Part shown: positions 36,401 to 45,941 of the stretch, piece after piece | Layout of the letters: each line of letters starts with the position of its first letter | Numbering within the stretch: position 1 is the stretch's first letter | Origin: an uncultured Bacteroidales bacterium | GTDB taxonomy: Bacteria; Bacteroidota; Bacteroidia; Bacteroidales; Marinilabiliaceae | Assembly (NCBI GenBank): GCA_937892255.1 | Contig: CALAUL010000069.1 | Coordinates: forward strand, 1-61,618 | Direction: 5' to 3' | DNA: 61,618 bases | Made by a program: the position numbers and the translations under genes | Notes under the pieces: generated by a model | The model's input: only the letters and a program-made list of their open reading frames with translations | What the model was told of the DNA's origin: nothing | Databases searched by the model: none

Positions 36401-39400
36401 CTGAACATCACTCTGCGAATTGTCAAGAGACAAACGATAGAATCCATCACACTCAACATCATGTGTCAAATTCTGATTTTCTACAAAGAATTCTGATACC
36501 AGAACACCACCAACTCTCTTTTCGCATGCTGCATTTTCATAAGAAGCAATAACTTCATAAGAACCTGCAGAATTAAGAGTAAATGTGATATCTCCCGTAG
36601 ATGCATATTTAGAATCAAAAGCTACAACATTGCCACTTCCATCAACACCAACTAATGAATACAATGCATTCTTCATCTGCTCTGATTCAGGCAATGTAAT
36701 TACATACTCCGGATTACAATTGTTCAACTCAATAGTGGTATCAGCGAACTCTGTCGTAATCTCAGTCATATAAAGGACTTCGATACGGCCCTTCATATTT
36801 GAAGTACAATTTGTAAGTTTATTACGAGCGGAAACGACATACATTGAAGTTCCGTCAAGTTCACCATTCACATCTGTAATCTTAGTATTAAACTGTATCT
36901 CGTTGCCTGTATCACCTTCTTTTGATTCTATGAATACGAGCTTTCCTTCACCATTAACGTTATACAATGAGTATGTGACGTTATCCTGACTATTCTCAAG
37001 GTAAACGAATACACCCTCAGATGTACCACAATATGTATTAATGTCGTCACGCTTACCTATTGCAGATTCCGGCTTAAGTTCATACGATATTGGTAGTGCA
37101 TTAAACTTGATTTCAAACTCATTATCCATCAATGTCGGACACTTATCAAGACCTGTAGCTTCAACGAAATAGATGCCATCTTCCGAAATAGTCTGATCAA
37201 ATATCATACCTGCAGTGTTAGATGCTGTCATTGCAGAAATAACCGTTCCATACGGACGTCCATTAGCATCTTCACCTTCCTTCCTATACAACGTGTATGT
37301 TACTCCAACTTGAGATGACTCCATGCGAATAGTAATGATGTCTCCATGACAAACATACATCGGAACGTCAATCTTATGGTTTTCTAAGAAACGGTCATCT
37401 ACAACATGTAACTCTGGTGTCAAGAAATCTTCACACAACTGAATAAATACTCCATCTTCTTCAATTTCATTGCTCACCGATACAACATACCAATCATCCT
37501 TTCCTTCAACATTAAACTGAACTGTAGTAGACTCTGCCATCTTGCGAATTGCTGATGTCATAATCACTTCACCTCCCTCCTCAGATAGTCTATACAATCT
37601 ATAAACCTTTCCTATCTGTGCATTCTCGACAACAACAGAAGCTGGTTCACAAACACCCGGTGTCGGAGCAGGTATATTGATACTCAACAACTCCGTAAGA
37701 CCATCTGTTCTATCTGCCGGACGATTTATTATCTCAACAGTAGAAACAACAACATCTGAATAGTCAACTGTACATGATTTAACTTCCGTTCCTTCAACAT
37801 ATACCTTCTTCTCAACTGCTACATGATATTTGTAAACACCTACAGCACTTGTTGCCGGCTGTTTCTTAAACACGACGAAGTTATCATCTACAGACTCATC
37901 GAAACGAGAATCCACATAAACTCCATCACAATACAACTTGTATTCAACAGAGTAATTCTCTGTTTTGTCTTCTGTCTGACCAATTATGATATCAACAAAA
38001 TCATCTTCACATACAACTATGTTATTGCGTTTTTCTGTGATATAATTGTCATCAACATACTTAGCAACTTTTATCGTTGGCTGATTTACAGACACACTAT
38101 TCACATTTATGATTTTGCCTCCGCCGAGTATCGAGAAACAAGCCCCATAATCAGCTTCAAAGTTAGGTATCTCAGCCATAACGATATAGTTTGCAGCGAC
38201 ATTTATATCTATATCAAATGTAAATGGTGCGCCACTATTATCACCAATATGCTCATCTACAACCACAAACTCAGCAGGTCTTGTCTCATCAACAGTACCC
38301 ATAAGCTTGTAAATGTATGATTCTTCCTGACCTGCTACTGAAACTTTAACAGAACCATCATTCTCACAGAAATAGCCGTTATCACTTACCGTGACATCAA
38401 AGTCAAATGGCTTGCTAAATAATGTAACAGTAACATTACCATTCATAGATTGAGAACAGTTGTTATAATCAGAAACAATAGTATATATACCATTCTCAAA
38501 TACTTGACCAAAGTCAATAGGATTTCCGTTTCCTTCTACTGGTGCAACGGCCGTATAAGGAACCCCATCTTTATATAGAGTGTATATTCTACCCGATTCA
38601 GAACCTGACAATATAATACTTACTCCATTGCCTCCTTCACAGATGTTTCCATTTGACGGAGAAGCATTCAATGTAAATACATCAAATTCCGGTATGTTGT
38701 ATTCATATACACCATCAAGAGTAACAGGGCATACGATGTTAAGAATATCGCCGTTTACTCCATAAGCTACAACAGAATACTTACCCTTTGCGTTAGGTGA
38801 CATCAAATCCAAAAGACCTCCATTACCTTCTGCACGCATTACCTCTACAACATTACCTTCTGAATCCTCATGATACAAAACATATTGAACGCCAAGCTCA
38901 GATGTCTCAACTTGAAGTACATCTCCATTATTACATACATCAACGTACGCATTGTATGGCAACAGACGTGTCATTGTCGGAACCTTTACTTCACAAACTA
39001 CAACATGGTTAAGCATCGAAACAGTTTCTCCAGGTAATGCTTCATGATATGCTACGACATTATATGTTGTCGGATTTTCACCTGATAGAATCTTAACGTT
39101 TGTCCATTCCACAGCTTGTCCTGCTTCAGCTTTAATAGCAGCACCAGAAGACAATCCAACTAATTCATAAGTGATACCCTCTTGTGGATTTTCAACCGAC
39201 ACGGTAATTCCGTCTGAGTCATCACAATAGTAATCAGAAGACTGAAGTATATTCTTCGGAGCTATTCCTTCGAGTATAGAAACCTTATCTTCAAGGACTA
39301 TTGAACAACCATATACATTGTAAACAACAACCTTAACATCAACATCTGATGTTATATCTGTCGAAACAAGTGTTGCTTCTGTACCAGATTGTACAAGTAC

Positions 39401-42400
39401 ATCATTTAGATAGAAGTCATATTGTGTATAGCCACTTGTCACATCGAAAGTAATTGGCGTACCAGAAATAACAACATTACCAGGTGTTACTTTAAGTTTT
39501 GCCTCTGGCAAACGATATACACGCAACTTTATACTTGTTGCATCTACGCATGTTCCAACACTCATATCATAACTGATACTATACTCATTGTAATCTGAAA
39601 GGCCAGCAGAAACAAAATCAAACTGAGAGTTGAAATCATATTCAAACTCATCACCACTATGAGCATAATCAGTCACGATAGACTCTCCGTCGCATACAAT
39701 ATTCATATTATATGAACTTGCTCCCTTTGCTATTATTTTAGTTGGGACAGCACTACACAACGAATAGAATCCTTCTGAATCAACTATTGACTCAGTCCAA
39801 TTTGAACCATCAAATGTCCATACCTCTACTTGTGGATTTGGAGTTTCAACAACCTCAATCTGAACATTTCTCTCACAGCCATTATCAGCCTGAATAGTTA
39901 AATTATACGTTCCAAGAGCCGAAGCAACAACACTATACGAAGAACCATCTATAGCAGTTCCTCCTTCCGGAATAAAGGTAAACGATGTTGCATCCTTAGA
40001 AGAAGCAGTTATTGTAGTAGTCTCACCAAGACAGAGCTGTAATGTGGTATTAATCTCGTGTGGACTTGGCACAGAAAGCATTATTTCATCTTTCCAATGC
40101 AACGTAACAGCATTACTCCATTGAGAACAGCCTGTTGTTGGGTCTGTTACTTTAATTCTAACAACATGATCACCATCATCATAATCGCCAATCAATGACA
40201 ATCCCAATTTCGTAGCATCACTAATTACAATATCTGCTTTATTTGAGAAATATGTCGACAAGTCAACATCTGCTGGAGAAATTGTTGCGACACCAGGATT
40301 GTCGTTATAATTAACAGTAAAGGCCTCAACTCCATCTATCTCTACAACAAAGTCTGTTCCCTCAATGCTCAAATCAACAATTTCACCATGACACTCTGAA
40401 ACAAAATCGCCGTCAACAACAGCTGTGTCATTTACCAACAACTCGGCCTGTGGCAACTCTTTAACTTCATACGTTACAATAGTATCCGTGACACATTTTG
40501 CATCAACATCGGTTACTATAACTTTAACTTCTGTAGTACCAACAGTCGAGAACGTAATAGGCATTGTATTGCTTGATGACGACTGAACACTTACTCCATC
40601 AACAATGAACTCATAATTATAATTGTCATTCACTGCTGCTGAAGCGACAACTCTTATTTCATCATTTGCGCCAATACAATACACAGAATTTCCAGAAAGA
40701 GAACTAACATTGTCAATAGATAAATTACTTACCTTGACATCAATAGCAGGTGTTGTGAATTCACAACCGTAAATACTCTTTACTTGTGCATATATACTAA
40801 AATCATCCAAACCAGAAGCAATGTAAGCCACATCTGAAGTTCCAAATGTACCATCAACAACACCCTGTCCTACTCCATTTACAAACAATTCATAAGAAGC
40901 AACATTTGGAAAGTCGCATGTACCAACACAATAAGGTGTTATATAATTGTTATAACAATCTATATTATCCTGAACAGACGCAACATCTATAACATAAGTC
41001 ACTTCCTCATCTTCACATATCAAATTGTCCCCATCTTTAATTGCAAATGTTGCTGCGAAATCATCAAGAATAGTATATGTCTCTTCTACCTCATCACTCG
41101 GGCAACCGGTTGAACTTGTCAAAATCTGCTTGACTTTTATCTGTGTTCCTGCCGCAATTCCCGTCGTTGGATACATAAGTATTTGCGATTTCTCTGTGGT
41201 CAACTCAACTCCATCAACAAACCATCTGTAATCTGTCCCCTCTTCTCTAACTGACAATTCGAGTGACTGACCGAAGCAAACCATATTGTCTCTATATTTA
41301 CTATCAATATGGACTTCAATCTTATCTCTAACAATTATCTCTTGATCCAACGAACCTTCACAACCTGTTTCATTACACCTAACTTTAACTGTATATATTC
41401 CTGCATCAGAAAGTGCTAATCCGCTCTTAGCAAATGTTTCACCATCTGCAATCTTTGTTCCTCCATAATACCATTCGTAAGTGTACGTATAAGAACCTGC
41501 ATTTGCAACACTCGCAGTCATTTGCATATCGTTATCCTTGCAATATTGACCGCCTACATTTACATCTGAAATAACAATTTCTAACGCATCAATAATATTA
41601 ACAGGAACTTCAACTGCATCTGTTATACATCCAGTAACATTATCACTTACATACAACTGATATAGCATATCTTCCTCCGGAACAAACGTATACGAACTTG
41701 GATTTGTAACGGAAATAGCGTCCCAACTTGCCGCTGCGATATTCTTCTTTTCCCACATAATAGACACATCTCCAAGTGCTTTATCTGTCGAAACATCTAT
41801 TGTAACCTCTTCACCTTCACATACATCTGGATTAAGAGGAGAAAGAGTAACTATCGGCAGTTTATCAACAACTATTTCGTAAATAACCTCGTTAGAGAAA
41901 CATCCATATTGGTCTTCTGCCACAATTGTAACAAAGCCAGAATTTATCGGATTGCCCATATACAAGTAGTAATCTACCGCCGTTGAATCTACCATTCCTG
42001 TTGAACCGGCAGACCATGTATATATTAAGTCTTTGGTATCCGAAGTGACATACATAAAGATACCACCTTTCTCACAGACCTTAATAGCACTTACTCCGGC
42101 TAAACCTGTCTCATCTCTAATAATAGGTGCTTCATGTATAACGACCTCAACCGCATCCGACTGCTCTGATTCACATCCACTTGACAATGTACTTTTAGCA
42201 ATCACATAATATGATGTAGTAGATGTCGGAGATACAGCAAGCGTTTCTCCCTCACCTATGAATGAGCCATCTGATGTATACCACTGATATACAACGCCAC
42301 TCACGGGGGTAACGACTTGCAATAATGGATCAATAGAGGCATTGCTACAATACGCATTATTTGAAACCGTGACAGCAGGTTTTTCTGGAGCATTGTCAAC

Positions 42401-45400
42401 CTCTACTGTTACAGTCTTTTCTACTGATACACATTTTGCTAAAGTTGTCAAATCTCTTGCAACAACACTATATGTTGTAGTAGCATTCGGTTTTACCTTA
42501 ATAGTAGAACCTAATCCTATTGAAGTTCCGCCTTCAAACCACTCATATTCAATATTTGAACCAGAAACAACTGATGCAGATAAAACAACATCGTCTCCCG
42601 AATCTTTACAAATTCTTTCAGGAGAAGCTGTCGGAGTGTTTAACTCTGGTAACTTATTTACCTTAATAGATACTGACACATCTGCAGATTGACAAGATGG
42701 GGTCTCTCCCGAAAGAGCAGAAACTACAAATGTTATATCTCCTTCTGTATCCCATGTTCGAGTAACTGAATAATCAACCCCAGAACCCGTCACATCAGTA
42801 TCTGCCCAAACATATGAAGCAACCGGAACACTATTTGTAGCTGTAATTTTAAAATTAATTGTAGATGTCTCATCTAAACATACATCAACAGGATCTGAAG
42901 CAATAGTAAATGTTGGTTTCAAATTAACTTGAACAACACTCTCTTTCTCAATCGAACATGTTGTAGTCACATCATATACCAACACCTTATATGTTGATGT
43001 TACATTAGGTGTAACAGTTATTTCTCTTGTATTTTCTCCTGTATTCCAAGCATATGTGTAATTTACATTATCAGTCACAGACAACATTGTGTTCTCACCT
43101 TCGCATATAGTAATTGTTTCTGGTGTTACAACAACGTCTGGCAACACATTGACCTCATATGTCAGACTTGCAGAATTGACACAACCGGTATTTTTATCTT
43201 TCACATACACTACAAAAGTCTCACTATTTGACACACTCTTTGTAAATGTATTGTTATCAACCCAATTCGTCATAGAGCCATCCCAACAATACTGAACATT
43301 AGTAGCTGTTGCAGTAAAGGTTATCTCTTCTCCTATACAATATTTTAATGTTGCCTTGTCTGAACTTAACGTAACATTCGGCAATGGATAAACGTCTACC
43401 GCTACAATCCTCGTATTCTCGCAGCCCGTCACATTATCTACAGCTCTTACCGAATACTCATATGTCACAACAGAAACAAGAGACTGACTAGTCAAGTTAA
43501 CAGTATAAACATCATCTACAAGAGTCCCAATCGGAGCGATACCAACAGGCGAAACTTCATAAGAAAGATCTAACCCCGTTCCTGCTTCACATATAATAGA
43601 AAGCTGTCCCCCATCACAACCATCCACCTTTGACAAGGTAAAGTCTGGTTTCTCATTAACTGTAACAACAAAGTCGAACGGCTTCTCCGACTCACAACCA
43701 TTCTTATCTCGAGCAGACACAGAAACTGCAACTGTTTCTGATGGAGTGAATGTCAATTGATTAACTGTTGTTGTTTCCACTTTATCAACACCCTTTTCCG
43801 TCCAACTCCAAGTATATTCAATTGGTGAAGCTACCGTATATAATTCGTCAAGAATAGCTGATACGGTAACAGAATTGCCAATACAAATAACTGTAGGATT
43901 CGGATTTACCGCTACGACAGTTGGCAATCCATTTATCGTCACACTCATCGTTGCCGGTGTTCGGGTTGTACACCCTGTAATATTATTTACAGCAGTAATA
44001 GTATAATCATATATACCAACCGACAACGGCATAGTAGCTGTATTGACCGTCATAGAACTTCCATCTGCACTAAGTACACCATTCTGAGGACTCCATGTAT
44101 ATGTCACATCTGACTGATCACATGTTACACCTATCTCTATTTCCGAATCCTTACATGTTGAATATTTATCTTCTTTTGATTCTATTATCGGACGCTTATG
44201 TACAATTACCTCGTATGGATCAGATTTTACCACACAACCATTGTTTGAAACTGCAAAAACATATTTACGGACATCACTTACATAAGAAATCGACTCATCT
44301 TTTAAAGTCAAATCATTCACGCCTGTGACTGAATTAATAGCAAAATCACACGTCCACTCATATGTATAATAATTACCCTCTGATACAGATCCGTAACCAA
44401 CAACCGTCGCTCCCAATTCCACATCTCCATCCTCACAAACTTCTGCCATATCACCCACAGTGATTTTAGCATCCATCTCCTTAACTTCTGCTTGGAACTC
44501 AAACTCTACCGGACAATGTCTTTCACGTGTAAAAATAGTCCAATTACCCTCTGAGTCTTGATCCCATACATCTCCCTCCATATCATATACCACTATACGA
44601 TACTTATAAAATGTATTCTTACCATTCAAAGCATACAACTGACCAAAATCTTTTTCCAAGAAATCTGTCGTGCTATTGAACGTTTCAACAAAACTTTCCG
44701 TTCCTGTCAATGGATCTGTTGCATACAAATCAACAACTACATTCGAATACGGAAACTCATCTTTAAGAAATTCAAAATTCGCAAACAACTCATCTCCATT
44801 ACATATTACAGAAGACAAAGTTTTAACACCATTCAAAGCAATATTTTGTTTCAAAGGTGAATTGTATCTTACTATATATGGTGTAGCAGACGCTTCACAA
44901 GAACCCAATGCAGCATCCGAACTACTAAGTTTAGTTACACTCAATTTTGGCCTATAATAATACTGTTTTGAAGTTCCTGTTGCAATACCAGATTCAACAA
45001 ATGACATTCCGGTCTTGTAATCACTAATACTCTCGAAATCAAAATTTGACAAATCGAGAACCTCCTTCTGCCACGAATACGTAGCTTTATATTTGTTGTC
45101 ATAGTAAGACGATGTAGTACCATAAGGATATTCATTGTTGTTTATCTTCAACTCAAAATCTTCACCCTCACACAAATAAACCACATTTGCTTCTACTGCA
45201 TTATAAAAACCAACATCAACAGATGGCTCAATCTGATACAAAGCCTTATCCACCCCATTCTCTGCCTTTATAGGACCGATAATCTCTATATCCATATATT
45301 CTACAACACCCTTCTCCTGATTTTTATTTTTAAAATACAACGCCACTCGAATTGTACGCCCAGACCATTCTGTCTTAATATTCAACGGTTCCATAGAAAC

Positions 45401-45739
45401 TCTTCTCAACCTCGCCGTAGAACCCATCACAGCCCCCGAAGGAAACAATTTGAGCGAAAACAAACCTAAATCAAAAGCCTCATCTGTAATATCTACCCAC
45501 TCTTCCGGAATACTCGAATCATACAACAGAACCCTACAATCATTAATAACCGACGAGTTGTAACTCTTTCCATTAAAGACATAATCGGCACCATTTAAAT
45601 CCGCCTTTTCAACACCACACCATGTACTCTGCACCTCTTGTACACTACCAAGCTCATACTCCACTTCCTGTGCAAAACTCAACGATGCAATTAAACTGAA
45701 CAATACAGTCAATATCGATATTTTCATTTTACCATTCAT
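33500..45739 (-). CDS. Giant secreted repeat protein with T9SS type B sorting domain (SprB-like adhesin)
   Basis: A 4079-aa protein. The signal peptide is near 1-23 (start at Met1 or Met5). Roughly 400-1700 contains Ig/PKD-like units marked by 'vC.G..v.l.a' and 'Y.WS' patterns. Roughly 2150-3700 contains about a dozen looser units with a '.VTYSLY...G' strand (for example GVTYTLYRKEG, NVTYSLYNVNG, GVTYSLYDQNG) alternating with cysteine-bearing strands. Residues 3967-4079 form the gliding-motility-associated type B domain: NVISPNGDGFND, LEVFNRWGTLVY, IWDG and SGTYFYVYTITL. Such proteins are exported by T9SS and held on the surface; SprB moves cells in gliders. No gliding genes are visible here, so adhesion is the better guess. 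Confidence 0.92.
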   Translation of the reverse strand: MNGKMKISILTVLFSLIASLSFAQEVEYELGSVQEVQSTWCGVEKADLNGADYVFNGKSYNSSVINDCRVLLYDSSIPEEWVDITDEAFDLGLFSLKLFPSGAVMGSTARLRRVSMEPLNIKTEWSGRTIRVALYFKNKNQEKGVVEYMDIEIIGPIKAENGVDKALYQIEPSVDVGFYNAVEANVVYLCEGEDFELKINNNEYPYGTTSSYYDNKYKATYSWQKEVLDLSNFDFESISDYKTGMSFVESGIATGTSKQYYYRPKLSVTKLSSSDAALGSCEASATPYIVRYNSPLKQNIALNGVKTLSSVICNGDELFANFEFLKDEFPYSNVVVDLYATDPLTGTESFVETFNSTTDFLEKDFGQLYALNGKNTFYKYRIVVYDMEGDVWDQDSEGNWTIFTRERHCPVEFEFQAEVKEMDAKITVGDMAEVCEDGDVELGATVVGYGSVSEGNYYTYEWTCDFAINSVTGVNDLTLKDESISYVSDVRKYVFAVSNNGCVVKSDPYEVIVHKRPIIESKEDKYSTCKDSEIEIGVTCDQSDVTYTWSPQNGVLSADGSSMTVNTATMPLSVGIYDYTITAVNNITGCTTRTPATMSVTINGLPTVVAVNPNPTVICIGNSVTVSAILDELYTVASPIEYTWSWTEKGVDKVETTTVNQLTFTPSETVAVSVSARDKNGCESEKPFDFVVTVNEKPDFTLSKVDGCDGGQLSIICEAGTGLDLSYEVSPVGIAPIGTLVDDVYTVNLTSQSLVSVVTYEYSVRAVDNVTGCENTRIVAVDVYPLPNVTLSSDKATLKYCIGEEITFTATATNVQYCWDGSMTNWVDNNTFTKSVSNSETFVVYVKDKNTGCVNSASLTYEVNVLPDVVVTPETITICEGENTMLSVTDNVNYTYAWNTGENTREITVTPNVTSTYKVLVYDVTTTCSIEKESVVQVNLKPTFTIASDPVDVCLDETSTINFKITATNSVPVASYVWADTDVTGSGVDYSVTRTWDTEGDITFVVSALSGETPSCQSADVSVSIKVNKLPELNTPTASPERICKDSGDDVVLSASVVSGSNIEYEWFEGGTSIGLGSTIKVKPNATTTYSVVARDLTTLAKCVSVEKTVTVEVDNAPEKPAVTVSNNAYCSNASIDPLLQVVTPVSGVVYQWYTSDGSFIGEGETLAVSPTSTTSYYVIAKSTLSSGCESEQSDAVEVVIHEAPIIRDETGLAGVSAIKVCEKGGIFMYVTSDTKDLIYTWSAGSTGMVDSTAVDYYLYMGNPINSGFVTIVAEDQYGCFSNEVIYEIVVDKLPIVTLSPLNPDVCEGEEVTIDVSTDKALGDVSIMWEKKNIAAASWDAISVTNPSSYTFVPEEDMLYQLYVSDNVTGCITDAVEVPVNIIDALEIVISDVNVGGQYCKDNDMQMTASVANAGSYTYTYEWYYGGTKIADGETFAKSGLALSDAGIYTVKVRCNETGCEGSLDQEIIVRDKIEVHIDSKYRDNMVCFGQSLELSVREEGTDYRWFVDGVELTTEKSQILMYPTTGIAAGTQIKVKQILTSSTGCPSDEVEETYTILDDFAATFAIKDGDNLICEDEEVTYVIDVASVQDNIDCYNNYITPYCVGTCDFPNVASYELFVNGVGQGVVDGTFGTSDVAYIASGLDDFSIYAQVKSIYGCEFTTPAIDVKVSNLSIDNVSSLSGNSVYCIGANDEIRVVASAAVNDNYNYEFIVDGVSVQSSSSNTMPITFSTVGTTEVKVIVTDVDAKCVTDTIVTYEVKELPQAELLVNDTAVVDGDFVSECHGEIVDLSIEGTDFVVEIDGVEAFTVNYNDNPGVATISPADVDLSTYFSNKADIVISDATKLGLSLIGDYDDGDHVVRIKVTDPTTGCSQWSNAVTLHWKDEIMLSVPSPHEINTTLQLCLGETTTITASSKDATSFTFIPEGGTAIDGSSYSVVASALGTYNLTIQADNGCERNVQIEVVETPNPQVEVWTFDGSNWTESIVDSEGFYSLCSAVPTKIIAKGASSYNMNIVCDGESIVTDYAHSGDEFEYDFNSQFDFVSAGLSDYNEYSISYDMSVGTCVDATSIKLRVYRLPEAKLKVTPGNVVISGTPITFDVTSGYTQYDFYLNDVLVQSGTEATLVSTDITSDVDVKVVVYNVYGCSIVLEDKVSILEGIAPKNILQSSDYYCDDSDGITVSVENPQEGITYELVGLSSGAAIKAEAGQAVEWTNVKILSGENPTTYNVVAYHEALPGETVSMLNHVVVCEVKVPTMTRLLPYNAYVDVCNNGDVLQVETSELGVQYVLYHEDSEGNVVEVMRAEGNGGLLDLMSPNAKGKYSVVAYGVNGDILNIVCPVTLDGVYEYNIPEFDVFTLNASPSNGNICEGGNGVSIILSGSESGRIYTLYKDGVPYTAVAPVEGNGNPIDFGQVFENGIYTIVSDYNNCSQSMNGNVTVTLFSKPFDFDVTVSDNGYFCENDGSVKVSVAGQEESYIYKLMGTVDETRPAEFVVVDEHIGDNSGAPFTFDIDINVAANYIVMAEIPNFEADYGACFSILGGGKIINVNSVSVNQPTIKVAKYVDDNYITEKRNNIVVCEDDFVDIIIGQTEDKTENYSVEYKLYCDGVYVDSRFDESVDDNFVVFKKQPATSAVGVYKYHVAVEKKVYVEGTEVKSCTVDYSDVVVSTVEIINRPADRTDGLTELLSINIPAPTPGVCEPASVVVENAQIGKVYRLYRLSEEGGEVIMTSAIRKMAESTTVQFNVEGKDDWYVVSVSNEIEEDGVFIQLCEDFLTPELHVVDDRFLENHKIDVPMYVCHGDIITIRMESSQVGVTYTLYRKEGEDANGRPYGTVISAMTASNTAGMIFDQTISEDGIYFVEATGLDKCPTLMDNEFEIKFNALPISYELKPESAIGKRDDINTYCGTSEGVFVYLENSQDNVTYSLYNVNGEGKLVFIESKEGDTGNEIQFNTKITDVNGELDGTSMYVVSARNKLTNCTSNMKGRIEVLYMTEITTEFADTTIELNNCNPEYVITLPESEQMKNALYSLVGVDGSGNVVAFDSKYASTGDITFTLNSAGSYEVIASYENAACEKRVGGVLVSEFFVENQNLTHDVECDGFYRLSLDNSQSDVQYILSVVDINNAITPIDTVSGLSGYSIAFTPGVVETTYNKLFVTATHDGTCDVTIDSVFVSDLEIYSPILPATTYEDSVKICSYAGVVQAEIDFDWSIGALYSWKYEGLEIDSYLADGSEHNFEYDTSKPGVYELEASYNGKCVVSVARRVLEVDKANIYNVSGNVSCDGMATIYMDGSQDGVTYSLYDQNGVLVGDTIGTGNPISFDVYGDGVVTYRLTASTGSMCTIEMDEITLDFDHVVAPLASLDLYIEGEKWTSSDTAEICPEAFTSIIADIQNVPIKEYHFFFNGVEYKRSNLISNTLIPSFDATDGKVTITLSVVTQTGCTFNNVDSLVVKVSNGVIDGTPLIAENNYPEYCEGEVGVRLAYLLPRKGEVYRLYKVCDFEDELMDIQEIPHYWIGETRDTLWLSGWGDEFTTDYKAYAKAGEYYVTVESEDGCTLESNHVVVVENPLPVTELNTVYFAHTFKNNIDEWEIDTTTISEEYGLLDTGHMILEDAQPGVTYTLYHIETETELQIQKASKPGQTLLFGPIINYKEPEVEEDTTVVEMPNDTTVIARFNKATISSSPEDWGEGIYTIIATNDSTGCATEIGSVEFVEEQLVAYDVYLFMNKKQSIVKQSLYPNYPHKGNHKFIDWSSKVDVVWAPKVDQAADGTYIEVEDEDAEDYEKGSGYSKLKSKANIVFELLPTMKDSVFTVFDTLRYESPVEGCDSVFAFSSYEYFTIDSIGFDEATSTRIDSMIIHPSYVEGCDSVETKHYSYFKVENYTDTVKVPAGSWGRYGFDDFTGSQDYKVDGMSGMFVYAKRPSFFGQEVFRYRIYNKKMPSVRISNEAKITILCGNQESGDSATVFLIPNVISPNGDGFNDDFKILLPYNFSESESKLEVFNRWGTLVYRSSGTQYGGDCYGGLTPVDPVTIWDGTSKTSNMLTVGENLPSGTYFYVYTITLVDNNGFHNTKKLSGYIELRH

Positions 45740-45799
45740 AATATTCTGGCATATAATTATTTACTATCAAAACAGTATTCACAAATACCTAATAATCTG

Positions 45800-45807
45800 C
45801 AAATATA
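45800..45807 (-). promoter_or_regulatory. -7 promoter element of the giant adhesin operon
   Basis: Reverse strand reads TATATTTG, 60 bp upstream of the ATG at 45739, in the 202-bp gap that separates the adhesin from the upstream 1621-aa gene. Confidence 0.6.
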
Positions 45808-45941
45808 CCAAAAACAAATAAAATCACATCTGTTTTTCTCAAAAAAAAACAAACATGACTCTATTTTTTTAATATTCGTTAACTAACCTTATTGCAACAC
45901 GTACGTTAAAAAAGTTTCAAAATAATTATACAAATCAAAAT

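Noticed and set aside
34451..38320. Antisense ORFs of 165-207 aa within the giant adhesin gene
   Set aside because: Shadow frames of the repeat-coding strand, with Ile/Tyr/Asn-biased composition and no domain.
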